Below are positions 8,495 to 16,087 of a stretch of DNA of 64,000 nt, one piece after another; position 1 is the stretch's first letter; every line of letters begins with the position of its first letter. The DNA comes from SZUA-152 sp964401355 (GTDB lineage: Bacteria > Pseudomonadota > Gammaproteobacteria > SZUA-152). The notes beneath the pieces were generated by a model. The model was not told the DNA's origin. It saw only the letters and a list, made by a program, of their open reading frames with translations, and did no database searches. The DNA is taken from the NCBI GenBank assembly GCA_964401355.1, contig CAYNYJ010000006.1:4443-68442 (forward strand), given 5' to 3'. The position numbers and the translations under genes were made by a program.

Positions 8495-9460
8495 ATGATT
8501 CAAGCAATAATCTGGACAAATCAACGCGACGTGGACCCACTCAAGTATCGATTGCCAAAACAGCCGCAAACCGATACCCATATACGGCAACTCCGGACCA
8601 GCGAATTGGCCGCATGGCTTGCTGCACACCCGATCATCAATATGCCATCCACTGCAGCTCTGATACTCAAATTATTACAGGATTACAACCGCTGCGAAAT
8701 GCCCGCTGCAGTGCGTCTCAAAACAGCGGTCAGCTTGCAACCGGTGATCAATAAACTCGTCGAGCAACTTCGTGTTTACCACCAAAATGAATCACTGCCG
8801 CTGCGCAAGAGTACTCGCACACAAGCTAATAAAGTGGCGCATTTTCTGCGGGAGACAGCCTTTGCCTACAAAACAGTAGTGACTGATTCGGTGATTGATA
8901 ACGAAAGCTACAAGATAAGCATTAATCTGTTTATTGTTGCCTTGCGGTTGACCATCGCCCAACCGGGGCAGCCGCTACTGGAATACTATTCACAATACGG
9001 CCCCACCCCAGTGGATCAACAACACCCGGCCGGTCGCGAGCTTGGACTGATCCCCGCCAGTAGCGCGTGGCAACTGAAGTCCCCCGACAACAGCCATCAG
9101 ATAGGACGGAACAACACCCGTCTATCCAACTTCAGCGGGAAAACCGATGTCTGGGATGCCATTCACGACATTGAAATTCACGTACGCAACAAACACGGAA
9201 CGGCCATGACGTTACGGCGTCGGTCTGATATTCAGTCACGAACTCGGGTCGACGTCGTAGCCGCCTTCCGCTCCGATGAAAATGCCCGCATTTACGACAT
9301 TGACACGCAATTGGTACTCAACCGACAAACTACGTTAAAGTATGTGCGACTGACGCAGATGCCCGAAACCACGAGCTCCTTCTCGATGTTTGAACTCAAA
9401 CACATCGAAGTGCCCCCGGCGGAACAAGCCAAGATCAGTGCAATCCAAACAGACCAATAA
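8495..9460 (+). CDS. Protein of unknown function, possible relative of a PilZ-associated helical family
   Basis: About 321 residues, no signal peptide and no membrane segment. The N-terminal 130 residues are helical: LRTSELAAWLAAHPI, then ALILKLLQDYNRCEMPAAVRLKTAVSLQPVINKLVEQL. This has the pattern (xxWLxxLPxxNPxxAxxxLLxxLxxLNR) of a Pseudomonas-type family annotated as molecular chaperone or c-di-GMP-associated. I infer a distant relation only. The C-terminal half (about 230-321) reads like a beta-rich domain, with VVAAFRSDENARIYDID and LKYVRLTQM. I prefer the ATG at 8495 over the TTG at 8489. The gene ends 20 bp before the DUF3426 gene and may be co-transcribed with it. Confidence 0.6.
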   Translation: MIQAIIWTNQRDVDPLKYRLPKQPQTDTHIRQLRTSELAAWLAAHPIINMPSTAALILKLLQDYNRCEMPAAVRLKTAVSLQPVINKLVEQLRVYHQNESLPLRKSTRTQANKVAHFLRETAFAYKTVVTDSVIDNESYKISINLFIVALRLTIAQPGQPLLEYYSQYGPTPVDQQHPAGRELGLIPASSAWQLKSPDNSHQIGRNNTRLSNFSGKTDVWDAIHDIEIHVRNKHGTAMTLRRRSDIQSRTRVDVVAAFRSDENARIYDIDTQLVLNRQTTLKYVRLTQMPETTSSFSMFELKHIEVPPAEQAKISAIQTDQ

Positions 9461-9480
9461 ACACCGCAAAGCTACCCATC

Positions 9481-10947
9481 ATGTATACCCAATGCCCCCA
9501 TTGTGATGCCATTTTCCAACTCACCACCGCGCAACTCAAGGCCGCCAATGGTGAAGTTCGCTGCGGGCAATGTCTGACCATTTTCAACGCCCTTAGCCAT
9601 TTGAGTGAAGTCATTCCCACCCAGGCAGAATCTGCCAATGCGCCGCAAGACCTAACGCCCAGCGACACAGCGTCCGCCATCGATGACCCGACACCCGTGG
9701 CTGACGACCACGAGCCCGAAGTACACAGCCATGAACCCAAAGCAAACAGCCTTGCGCCCGAAACAAACAGCCGTGAACCCGAAGCAAACAGCCTTACGCC
9801 GGATACCGACATCTTCAATGACGTCATCGCGGCGGCTCATCAAAACAATTTGCCCTCCGAGGAAATCGATCTCTTCGAAGAATTCCTGTCCGCAGACACG
9901 CTCCCACCCGGCGCAAACGAAGCCGAGGCGAAAACAGCCACCGACAGTTCCTCCTCGCTGAGTGATGAAAAGAGGGGCGCTGTGGATGGCCCAATCGACT
10001 CTCCAGACAATTTTTCAAACACCGACCCCAGCTTCGGTGATGCAGCAGCAGCCATGGCGGCGCTAGATTTCGAATTACATATGGCAGCCGATGCCAAGCG
10101 GGATGACAAAGAACCGCATATTAATATCGACGATGAGTTTGCCGAATTCGCTCAATACTCGCACGAGCCTGCCGACAAGCCCGCCACATTTATTGTCGAT
10201 GCTGCTGTTAATACCGCAGTCGATACTGAAAGTGACGCCATCATCATCGAGGAAGCCGACCTCGCGCCAATCACCTCGGAGACTTACACAGACAAGCTGA
10301 CAACCAGCACCGACGGCGACAACTCGGCAGCCCCCTCTCCCGAACCAACAGCGGAAACGAAAATCGACCCCGCAGCCGAGACCCCAGAGCACAATGTGCC
10401 CAGCCTTATTCTGGAGGAAATGCACGCCGCCAAAGCCGAACGGCTGCGTCCCTCAACGACGCCGTGGATGATCGGCAGCCTGGTATTGATGCTGACCCTG
10501 GTGCTACAAGTGGCCTACCACTCACGCGATGAACTGGTCAAAGATGCCAGCCTACGCCCCTGGCTGATCCAAATGTGCCAATGGGCCAACTGCACCCTGT
10601 CCCAGCCTTACGACATCGAACAGATCGAAATTATTGGCCGCGAGGTACGCACACACCCCTCCGCACGCAAGGCGCTAATCGCCAGCACTACCCTCATTAA
10701 CAATGCGTCATTCGTCCAGCCCTTTCCCTTATTGATTCTGGTATTCTCAGATATCAATGGTATGCAATTGGCCCGACGGCGTTTCTCCCCCCGCGAATAC
10801 CTGAACAACAGTATCGACCTCGCCGCCGGCATGACTCCCGATATGCCAGTGCGCATTGAGCTGGAACTAGTCGATCCCGGCAAGGCCGCCGTAAACTATG
10901 AGTTCCACGCCGAACTGGATCCCCGCAACACACGGCCGCTCACCTAA
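9481..10947 (+). CDS. Zinc-ribbon and DUF3426 membrane protein
   Basis: A 488-residue protein. The N-terminus is an MJ0042-type zinc ribbon with CPHC (C5, C8) and CGQC (C28, C31). A long acidic, low-complexity linker follows (about residues 50-320), one membrane segment (about 328-346, WMIGSLVLMLTLVLQVAY), and a C-terminal DUF3426 domain with CQWANCTL and the segment PFPLLILVFSDINGMQLARR. The same gene stands between prmA and dusB in many Gammaproteobacteria. Its function is not known. The linker contains a repeated block around residues 78-105 (HSHEPKANSLAPETNS type). Confidence 0.85.
   Translation: MYTQCPHCDAIFQLTTAQLKAANGEVRCGQCLTIFNALSHLSEVIPTQAESANAPQDLTPSDTASAIDDPTPVADDHEPEVHSHEPKANSLAPETNSREPEANSLTPDTDIFNDVIAAAHQNNLPSEEIDLFEEFLSADTLPPGANEAEAKTATDSSSSLSDEKRGAVDGPIDSPDNFSNTDPSFGDAAAAMAALDFELHMAADAKRDDKEPHINIDDEFAEFAQYSHEPADKPATFIVDAAVNTAVDTESDAIIIEEADLAPITSETYTDKLTTSTDGDNSAAPSPEPTAETKIDPAAETPEHNVPSLILEEMHAAKAERLRPSTTPWMIGSLVLMLTLVLQVAYHSRDELVKDASLRPWLIQMCQWANCTLSQPYDIEQIEIIGREVRTHPSARKALIASTTLINNASFVQPFPLLILVFSDINGMQLARRRFSPREYLNNSIDLAAGMTPDMPVRIELELVDPGKAAVNYEFHAELDPRNTRPLT
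9712..9800 (+). repeat. Short imperfect in-frame repeats in the DUF3426 linker
   Basis: Units of about 8 codons, such as EPKANSLA, APETNSRE and EPEANSLT, occur back to back (reading EPEVHSHEPKANSLAPETNS and on). They lie in the disordered linker and probably vary in number between strains. Confidence 0.6.
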
Positions 10948-11164
10948 CAGGGTTCCGAACAGCGCCGCTTTTAAAAAATAATGTGTCACAGATATCGATG
11001 CTTAGACTGCCCCCGGCGAAAAAACCCCGCCAGCATCTTTTCTCCCTCCCAGGTTCAGAGTAGGATAAGCGATTCGTTTTCCCTGTAAACTGTACGTTTT
11101 AGACTCATATGGCGTATTTTACACGCTGTATCAAGACGTTAAGGCAAACAACCAAACAATTACC

Positions 11165-12151
11165 ATGCAAATCGGCCCCTATAAACTCAGCAACCAACTG
11201 ATTCTCGCCCCCATGGCGGGTGTCACAGACCGCCCCTTTAGGCAGCTGTGCAAAAAGTTGGGTGCCGGTATGGCCATCTCGGAAATGGTATCCTCCAACT
11301 CGCTGTTGTGGGGCTCGGAAAAGACCAAACGCCGCGCTAATCATGACGGTGAAACAGATCCGCGCTCGGTACAGATCATGGGTGCCGACCCACAGATGAT
11401 GGCCGAAGCAGCCCGTTACAACGCCGACAACGGCGCCCAGCTGATCGACATCAACATGGGCTGCCCGGCAAAGAAAATCTGCAACGTGGCTGCCGGTTCG
11501 GCGCTGTTGCAAAATGAAAAACGGGTGGGTGAAATCCTCGATGCCGTGGTCGGTGCCGTGGATATTCCTGTCACGCTGAAAATTCGTACCGGCTGGGATA
11601 CCGACAATCGAAACGGTGTGGTCATTGCCCGCATCGCCGAGAGTGCGGGTATTCAATCCCTGGCCGTGCATGGGCGGACTCGCGCCTGTGCCTACAAGGG
11701 GGAAGCCGAGTACGACACTATCGCCGCGATTAAGGCGGCGATCAATATTCCGGTGGTGGCCAATGGCGACATCAGTACACCGGAAAAGGCAAAACGGGTG
11801 TTAGAATACACCCGGGCAGATGCAGTGATGATCGGCCGCGCGGCGCAGGGGCGACCCTGGATTTTCCGCGAGATCGACCATTACTTAAAAACCGGGGAAA
11901 AATTACCCGAGCCTGAGCTTGAGGAGGTTCGTGATATTCTGCTCGAACATCTACAAAACCTTTATGCATTTTATGGGGAGTACACGGGGGTGCGCATGGC
12001 GCGCAAACATATCTCCTGGTACAGCAAAGGGCAACAGCACGGCGCTGCATTTCGCCAAGCGGTCAATCGAGTCGAGACCGTCGAAGAGCAATTACAAATA
12101 ACAAAAAACTTTTTCGAAGAATTGTTGGTTCGGGAGGAACTAGCCGCATGA
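11165..12151 (+). CDS. dusB: tRNA-dihydrouridine synthase B
   Basis: A 328-residue flavoenzyme that reduces uridine to dihydrouridine in the D-loop of tRNAs. It opens IGPYKLSNQLILAPMAGVTD, with the FMN-binding PMAGVTD loop. The catalytic cysteine lies in GCPAKKICNVAAGSAL. VHGRTRACAYKGEA and VVANGDI are further Dus signatures. The stop overlaps the fis start by 4 bp, the conserved dusB-fis operon of Gammaproteobacteria. Confidence 0.97.
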   Translation: MQIGPYKLSNQLILAPMAGVTDRPFRQLCKKLGAGMAISEMVSSNSLLWGSEKTKRRANHDGETDPRSVQIMGADPQMMAEAARYNADNGAQLIDINMGCPAKKICNVAAGSALLQNEKRVGEILDAVVGAVDIPVTLKIRTGWDTDNRNGVVIARIAESAGIQSLAVHGRTRACAYKGEAEYDTIAAIKAAINIPVVANGDISTPEKAKRVLEYTRADAVMIGRAAQGRPWIFREIDHYLKTGEKLPEPELEEVRDILLEHLQNLYAFYGEYTGVRMARKHISWYSKGQQHGAAFRQAVNRVETVEEQLQITKNFFEELLVREELAA

Positions 12152-12447
12152 CTATTCATTTTCAAAGTACCGAGGCCGCGACAGGAGTTGTCACGGAGCA
12201 CTCGGCAGAGGAAAAACAAAACGTACCCTTGAGTGGCCATATTAAATCCATGTTAGAGGGTTATTTCAACGATCTGGATGGGCATCCACCCGCCGACCTG
12301 TACCAAATGGTGCTGCAAGAGATCGAACAACCGCTACTGGAAAGCGTACTGCATTACACCCGCGGCAACCAAAGCAAAGCCGCAATCGTGCTGGGACTTA
12401 ACCGTGGTACCTTGCGTAAAAAACTCAAGCAATATGATTTAAACTAA
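12148..12447 (+). CDS. fis: DNA-binding protein Fis
   Basis: A 99-residue nucleoid protein that bends DNA and helps control rRNA genes, recombination and replication. The C-terminal helix-turn-helix NQSKAAIVLGLNRGTLRKKL ends in the KQYDLN typical of gammaproteobacterial Fis, and the central part holds LYQMVLQEIEQPLLESVL. It is translationally coupled to dusB and closes with a strong terminator. Confidence 0.97.
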   Translation: MTIHFQSTEAATGVVTEHSAEEKQNVPLSGHIKSMLEGYFNDLDGHPPADLYQMVLQEIEQPLLESVLHYTRGNQSKAAIVLGLNRGTLRKKLKQYDLN

Positions 12448-12468
12448 ATCGGTTTACACCGACTATGT

Positions 12469-12495
12469 GGGGGCCTTTTGGCCCCCTTTGTTTTT
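12469..12495 (+). terminator. Rho-independent terminator of dusB-fis
   Basis: GGGGGCC-TTTT-GGCCCCC followed by TTTGTTTTT, starting 21 bp after the fis stop. This is a textbook intrinsic terminator. Confidence 0.95.
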
Positions 12496-12520
12496 CCAAA
12501 ATTCTTGATAAAAGACTTTT

Positions 12521-12662
12521 ACCACAGAGGACACAGAGAAAAAGACCAGTATTCACCGATCAATTATTTCCCGTCACCCCAGTCTTCACTAGAATGACGT
12601 TATTCAAAATTCTTAATCATGAATGGTTTTAATTGCTTTTCTCTCATGCCCTTTGTGGCTAT
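12521..12662. repeat. Decayed CCACAGAGGACACAGAG-type dispersed repeat
   Basis: ACCACAGAGGACACAGAGAA at 12521 and a degenerate inverse (TTTTCTCTCATGCCCTTTGTGG, near 12636) frame about 140 bp between fis and purH. Sequences of this type are common dispersed repeats in bacterial genomes. Their role is unknown. Confidence 0.5.
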
Positions 12663-12696
12663 CGTCATTCACATTTAACATCAACAGGTTTTCACT

Positions 12697-14285
12697 ATGT
12701 CCATCATCAAACGTGCCCTCATCAGTGTCTCCGATAAAACCGGCATCGTCGACTTTGCCCGCGATTTACGCGAGTTTGGCGTAGAAATTCTCAGCACTGG
12801 CGGTACTGCCAAGCTGCTTACCGACAACCACGTGGATGTCATCGAGGTCTCAGACTACACCGGCTTTCCAGAGATGATGGACGGCCGACTGAAAACCCTG
12901 CACCCCAAAATTCACGGTGGCCTATTGGGTCGGCGCGGCATTGACGATCAAGTCATGGCCGACAATGACATCACCCCTATCGACTTGGTGGTAGTCAACC
13001 TCTATCCCTTCGAGCAGACCGTGGCACGGCCCGATTGCGATTTACCCACCGCCATTGAAAACATCGATATCGGAGGCCCCACCATGCTGCGTGCCGCGGC
13101 GAAAAATCACAACGCCGTAACCGTAGTCGTGGATACCAATGACTACGCCCGTGTTATCAATGAAATGAAAAGCAATGAAGGTGTGGTCGATGCCGCTACA
13201 CGTTTTGATCTCGCCACCAAGACCTTCGAACACACCGCCGCCTACGATGGCGCCATCGCCAATTATCTGGGCGCCATCCAGCTGGACGGCAGCAAAAACG
13301 ATTTTCCCCGCACTCACAACAATCAATTCCTGAAAACACAGGAGATGCGCTACGGTGAAAATCCGCATCAGAAAGCGGCGTTTTATGTGGAGGCCCCTTC
13401 TGCNNNNNNNNNNNNNAAGCCTGCATTGCCACCGCCGTGCAATTGCAGGGCAAAGAACTGTCGTTCAACAACATCGCCGATACCGACTCTGCGCTGGAGT
13501 GCGTCAAACAGTTTGCGGAAACCGCCTGCGTCATCGTCAAACACGCCAACCCCTGTGGCGTCGCCATTGCCGACAGTCTGTTGGAGGCATACGACCGCGC
13601 CTACCGCACCGACCCCAGCTCGGCCTTTGGCGGCATCATCGCCTTCAACCGTCCACTGGATGCCGAGACGGCCAAGGCCATCATCGATCGCCAGTTCGTG
13701 GAGGTGATCATTGCCCCCAGCATCAACGACGATGCCAAACCGATACTGGCAGAAAAGAAAAATGTACGGGTACTGGAATGTGGCGAATGGAATAACCAGC
13801 GCAGCCCAAATCTGGGCTCTGGTTTAGACTACAAACGCGTCACCGGTGGCCTGTTGGTGCAGGATCGTGACCTGGGCATGGTCCGCCAGGATCAACTAAA
13901 AGTTGTCACGCAACGCGCTCCCAGCGAACAGGAAATGCGGGATCTGCTCTTCACCTGGCAAGTGGCCAAGTTCGTCAAATCCAACGCCATCGTTTATGGC
14001 AAAGATGGCATGACCATCGGTGTCGGCGCCGGCCAGATGAGCCGTGTCTACAGCGCACGTATCGCCGCGATTAAAGCGGCCGATGCCAAACGGGTGGTGA
14101 AAGGTTCGGTGATGGCCAGCGACGCTTTCTTTCCCTTCCGCGACGGCCTGGACAGCGCCGCCGAGGTGGGCATCAGCGCAGTGATTCAACCCGGCGGTTC
14201 GATGCGCGACAACGAAGTGATCGCCGCCGCCAACGAACACGACATCGCCATGGTATTTACCGGAATGCGTCACTTCCGGCATTAA
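12697..14285 (+). CDS. purH: Bifunctional AICAR formyltransferase / IMP cyclohydrolase, with assembly gap
   Basis: The enzyme of the last two steps of IMP synthesis. The N-terminal MGS-like cyclohydrolase domain starts IKRALISVSDKTGIVDFARD and contains the FPEMMDGRLKTLHPKIHGG motif. The formyltransferase domain contains RYGENPHQKAAFY, NNIADTDSALECVKQF, IVKHANPCGVA, DPSSAFGGIIAFNR and KSNAIVYG. Thirteen Ns (13404-13416) cut the gene just after the RYGENPHQKAAFY motif, and the frame after the Ns differs from the frame before. Both halves fit one normal PurH of about 525 residues, so the true gap length differs from 13 by a non-multiple of three. I regard the gene as intact in the organism. Confidence 0.93.
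13404..13416. other. Assembly gap (13 Ns) inside purH
   Basis: Unresolved bases. From the codons on both sides the missing piece should be short and encode a weakly conserved linker before ACIATAVQLQGKEL. Confidence 0.98.
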
Positions 14286-14290
14286 AGATA

Positions 14291-14441
14291 GTGCTGAGTG
14301 CTGAGGACTAAATAAAACCTGATCCGCGGGCTATACCCACTCAGCACTCAACTCAGCACTCAACTCAGCACTCAACTCAGCACTCAACTCAGCACTCAGC
14401 ACTCAGCACTCAGCACTCAGCACTCAGCACTCAGCACTCAA
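14291..14441. repeat. Heptamer tandem array downstream of purH
   Basis: After two GTGCTGA units (14291-14304) and a short spacer, the array 14338-14441 repeats ACTCAGC many times. The first part is interrupted (12-base units CTCAGCACTCAA, about four copies) and the second part is a pure 7-base repeat, about seven copies. It ends 3 bp before the stop codon of the convergent gene at 14444. Reverse complements of the same unit occur at 6229-6308 and 34471-34522. Confidence 0.9.
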
Positions 14442-14443
14442 TA

Positions 14444-15007
14444 TTATTGCAAACCCAGCTTATTCAGTTCATCGATAAGACTCAGCATTAACTGCTCGCC
14501 ACGGGTACTCATACCCCTGCACAACACTTCGGTATCGCGCTCACCGTCAATCAAACGTTTCATATTGCCGCCCAGCCGCGCCATGTCGCCCGGCGCGCCC
14601 ATCATTTGTTCGGCCATTTGCGAGACCGCCTGCAAAGCCTGTGCGTCGCCCCGGCTGGCGGCATGAACCATTTGAGCCAGGCCGGGAGCCGCTTGAGTAG
14701 CATCACCCTGTTGATTGATGTCCGGTAGCGTGGCCGGATTTTGCAGGCCTGCTAGTATCGCAGTGACGATCACCGTGTCCTCATCATCCAAGCCATTGAG
14801 CAAGCTTACCTCCCGGTTACCACCGACAATGCTACGAACCGCACGGGCCAAATCGAGCCAGCCCTGCTGCACCACGACTTCCAATGCAGATTCCAACGCC
14901 ACATGTTCTTCACTGTTCTTGTCCAGGTGGTGACATGCTCGTACCACTTGATGAATTAAAGCGGCATGCACCAAGCGGATTTGTTGATCGCGTTCAGGAA
15001 TAGGCAT
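14444..15007 (-). CDS. Conserved-looking protein of unknown function
   Basis: A 187-residue soluble protein, rich in Ala, Leu and Gln and probably all helical. It starts MPIPERDQQIRLVHAALIHQ and ends MLSLIDELNKLGLQ. No catalytic motif, signal peptide or membrane segment is visible and I do not recognise the family. Codon use is like that of the housekeeping neighbours, and a purine-rich site (GGAGAAG) lies just before the start, so it is very likely a real gene. It converges on purH. Confidence 0.75.
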   Translation of the reverse strand: MPIPERDQQIRLVHAALIHQVVRACHHLDKNSEEHVALESALEVVVQQGWLDLARAVRSIVGGNREVSLLNGLDDEDTVIVTAILAGLQNPATLPDINQQGDATQAAPGLAQMVHAASRGDAQALQAVSQMAEQMMGAPGDMARLGGNMKRLIDGERDTEVLCRGMSTRGEQLMLSLIDELNKLGLQ

Positions 15008-15067
15008 CGGTCACTTCTCCTTGATTAACGGCTGACGAATAATTGGCTGATCTTTGAAGGGCGGCGG

Positions 15068-15258
15068 ACTAGGGGCCGTTCTCAATCACCGTTCGTGGCG
15101 AGATTCTGGCCCTTTTCCGCGCTGGCGGCGTCGCCTAAAGCGCCTACTGTTGGTGCGATTCGTTGCAATAGAATGACTATTACGCCTCACCGCGCCTTGC
15201 CAGCACGAAAAATGCCTCAGAATCACGCTTACTCAGGCAATTGAGAACGGCCCCTAGT
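15068..15258. repeat. 191-bp miniature inverted-repeat element in a CTAG target
   Basis: ACTAGGGGCCGTTCTCAAT (15068-15086) and its exact reverse complement (15240-15258) bound the element, 19 of 19 bases. Because CTAG is a palindrome, the likely structure is a 181-bp body with GGGCCGTTCTCAAT ends between two CTAG copies, which would be the target duplication. A 4-bp CTAG target is typical of IS5-type transposition, so a transposase of that family elsewhere may move it. The right CTAG contains the stop codon of the Sel1-repeat gene. No coding capacity. Confidence 0.9.
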
Positions 15259-15982
15259 GTGGTTTGGCATTTTTCTCTGCAAAGGGCCCCACATATTTTT
15301 CAACATAATCTTTCGCCAAGTCTTTAGCCTGTTTCACCTGCCTGGCATTCAGTTGCGATAAAGCATAATCACGACTGCTGGCGGCAGTAGTGTCGCCCTG
15401 CACCGCCGCACAATATAACCAGGCGTAAGCCTGTACATCATCCTGCGTCACACCCTGACCTTTGCCGTACAATAATCCCAAATTCAGCTGCGCATCGATA
15501 ATGCCTTGCTTGGCCGCGCCACTCCACAACGTCATAGCCTTGGCGATATCCTGTTTCACACCCGCACCTTGATAATACAAACCGGCCAGGGCCGACTGCG
15601 CTTTGTTGTCGCCCTGTTCAGCCAACTGCTGCCACCAGTGTGCCGCTTTGGCAAAATCCTGTGCCACACCTTTGCCGTAAGCATACATCTGCGCCAGATT
15701 GATTTGCGCGGTGACGCTGCCCTGGTCAGCAGCCTTGCGGTACCAAAACACCGCTTCCTCATAATCTCGCTGTCTGCCCTGGCCTTCATAATACATCCAC
15801 GCCAGAGCCTGCTGGGCACGCGCATCGCCCTGTTCCGCCAGCGTGGAAAACGCTTCAAACGCAAGTGCAAACTTGCCGTCATTAGCCGCCGCCACGGCCT
15901 CATCAAAACTGGCAAGGGCTGGCGAACCTGCCAGTATGCCCAAAACCCCAACCATCGCGACCCGCAATAAATACTTCATCAT
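15254..15982 (-). CDS. Exported Sel1-repeat (TPR-like) protein
   Basis: A 242-residue protein with a signal peptide (MMKYLLRVAMVGVLGILAGSPALA) and at least five Sel1-like repeats of about 36 residues: ALAWMYYEGQGRQRDYEEAV, INLAQMYAYGKGVAQDFAKA, ALAGLYYQGAGVKQDIAKA, LNLGLLYGKGQGVTQDDVQA. Sel1 proteins of the periplasm act as adaptors in signalling, envelope assembly or host contact; the partner here is unknown. The stop codon TAG lies within the CTAG at the edge of the miniature element, so the element sits exactly at the 3' end without changing the protein. Confidence 0.88.
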   Translation of the reverse strand: MMKYLLRVAMVGVLGILAGSPALASFDEAVAAANDGKFALAFEAFSTLAEQGDARAQQALAWMYYEGQGRQRDYEEAVFWYRKAADQGSVTAQINLAQMYAYGKGVAQDFAKAAHWWQQLAEQGDNKAQSALAGLYYQGAGVKQDIAKAMTLWSGAAKQGIIDAQLNLGLLYGKGQGVTQDDVQAYAWLYCAAVQGDTTAASSRDYALSQLNARQVKQAKDLAKDYVEKYVGPFAEKNAKPH

Positions 15983-16087
15983 CGAAATATGACCCTGAAA
16001 AATATCAATAAATGGTAAACTATGATTTTACGCAAAGACACAAAAACAAGACAGGACTGCCACCCAGCCCATCATCAATGATATGGT

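Noticed and set aside
12697..14285. purH as a broken gene
   Set aside because: The frame change coincides with Ns; both parts are normal and join to a standard length.
14338..14441. CRISPR-like array
   Set aside because: The units are 7-12 bp, in direct contact, without spacers and without cas genes.
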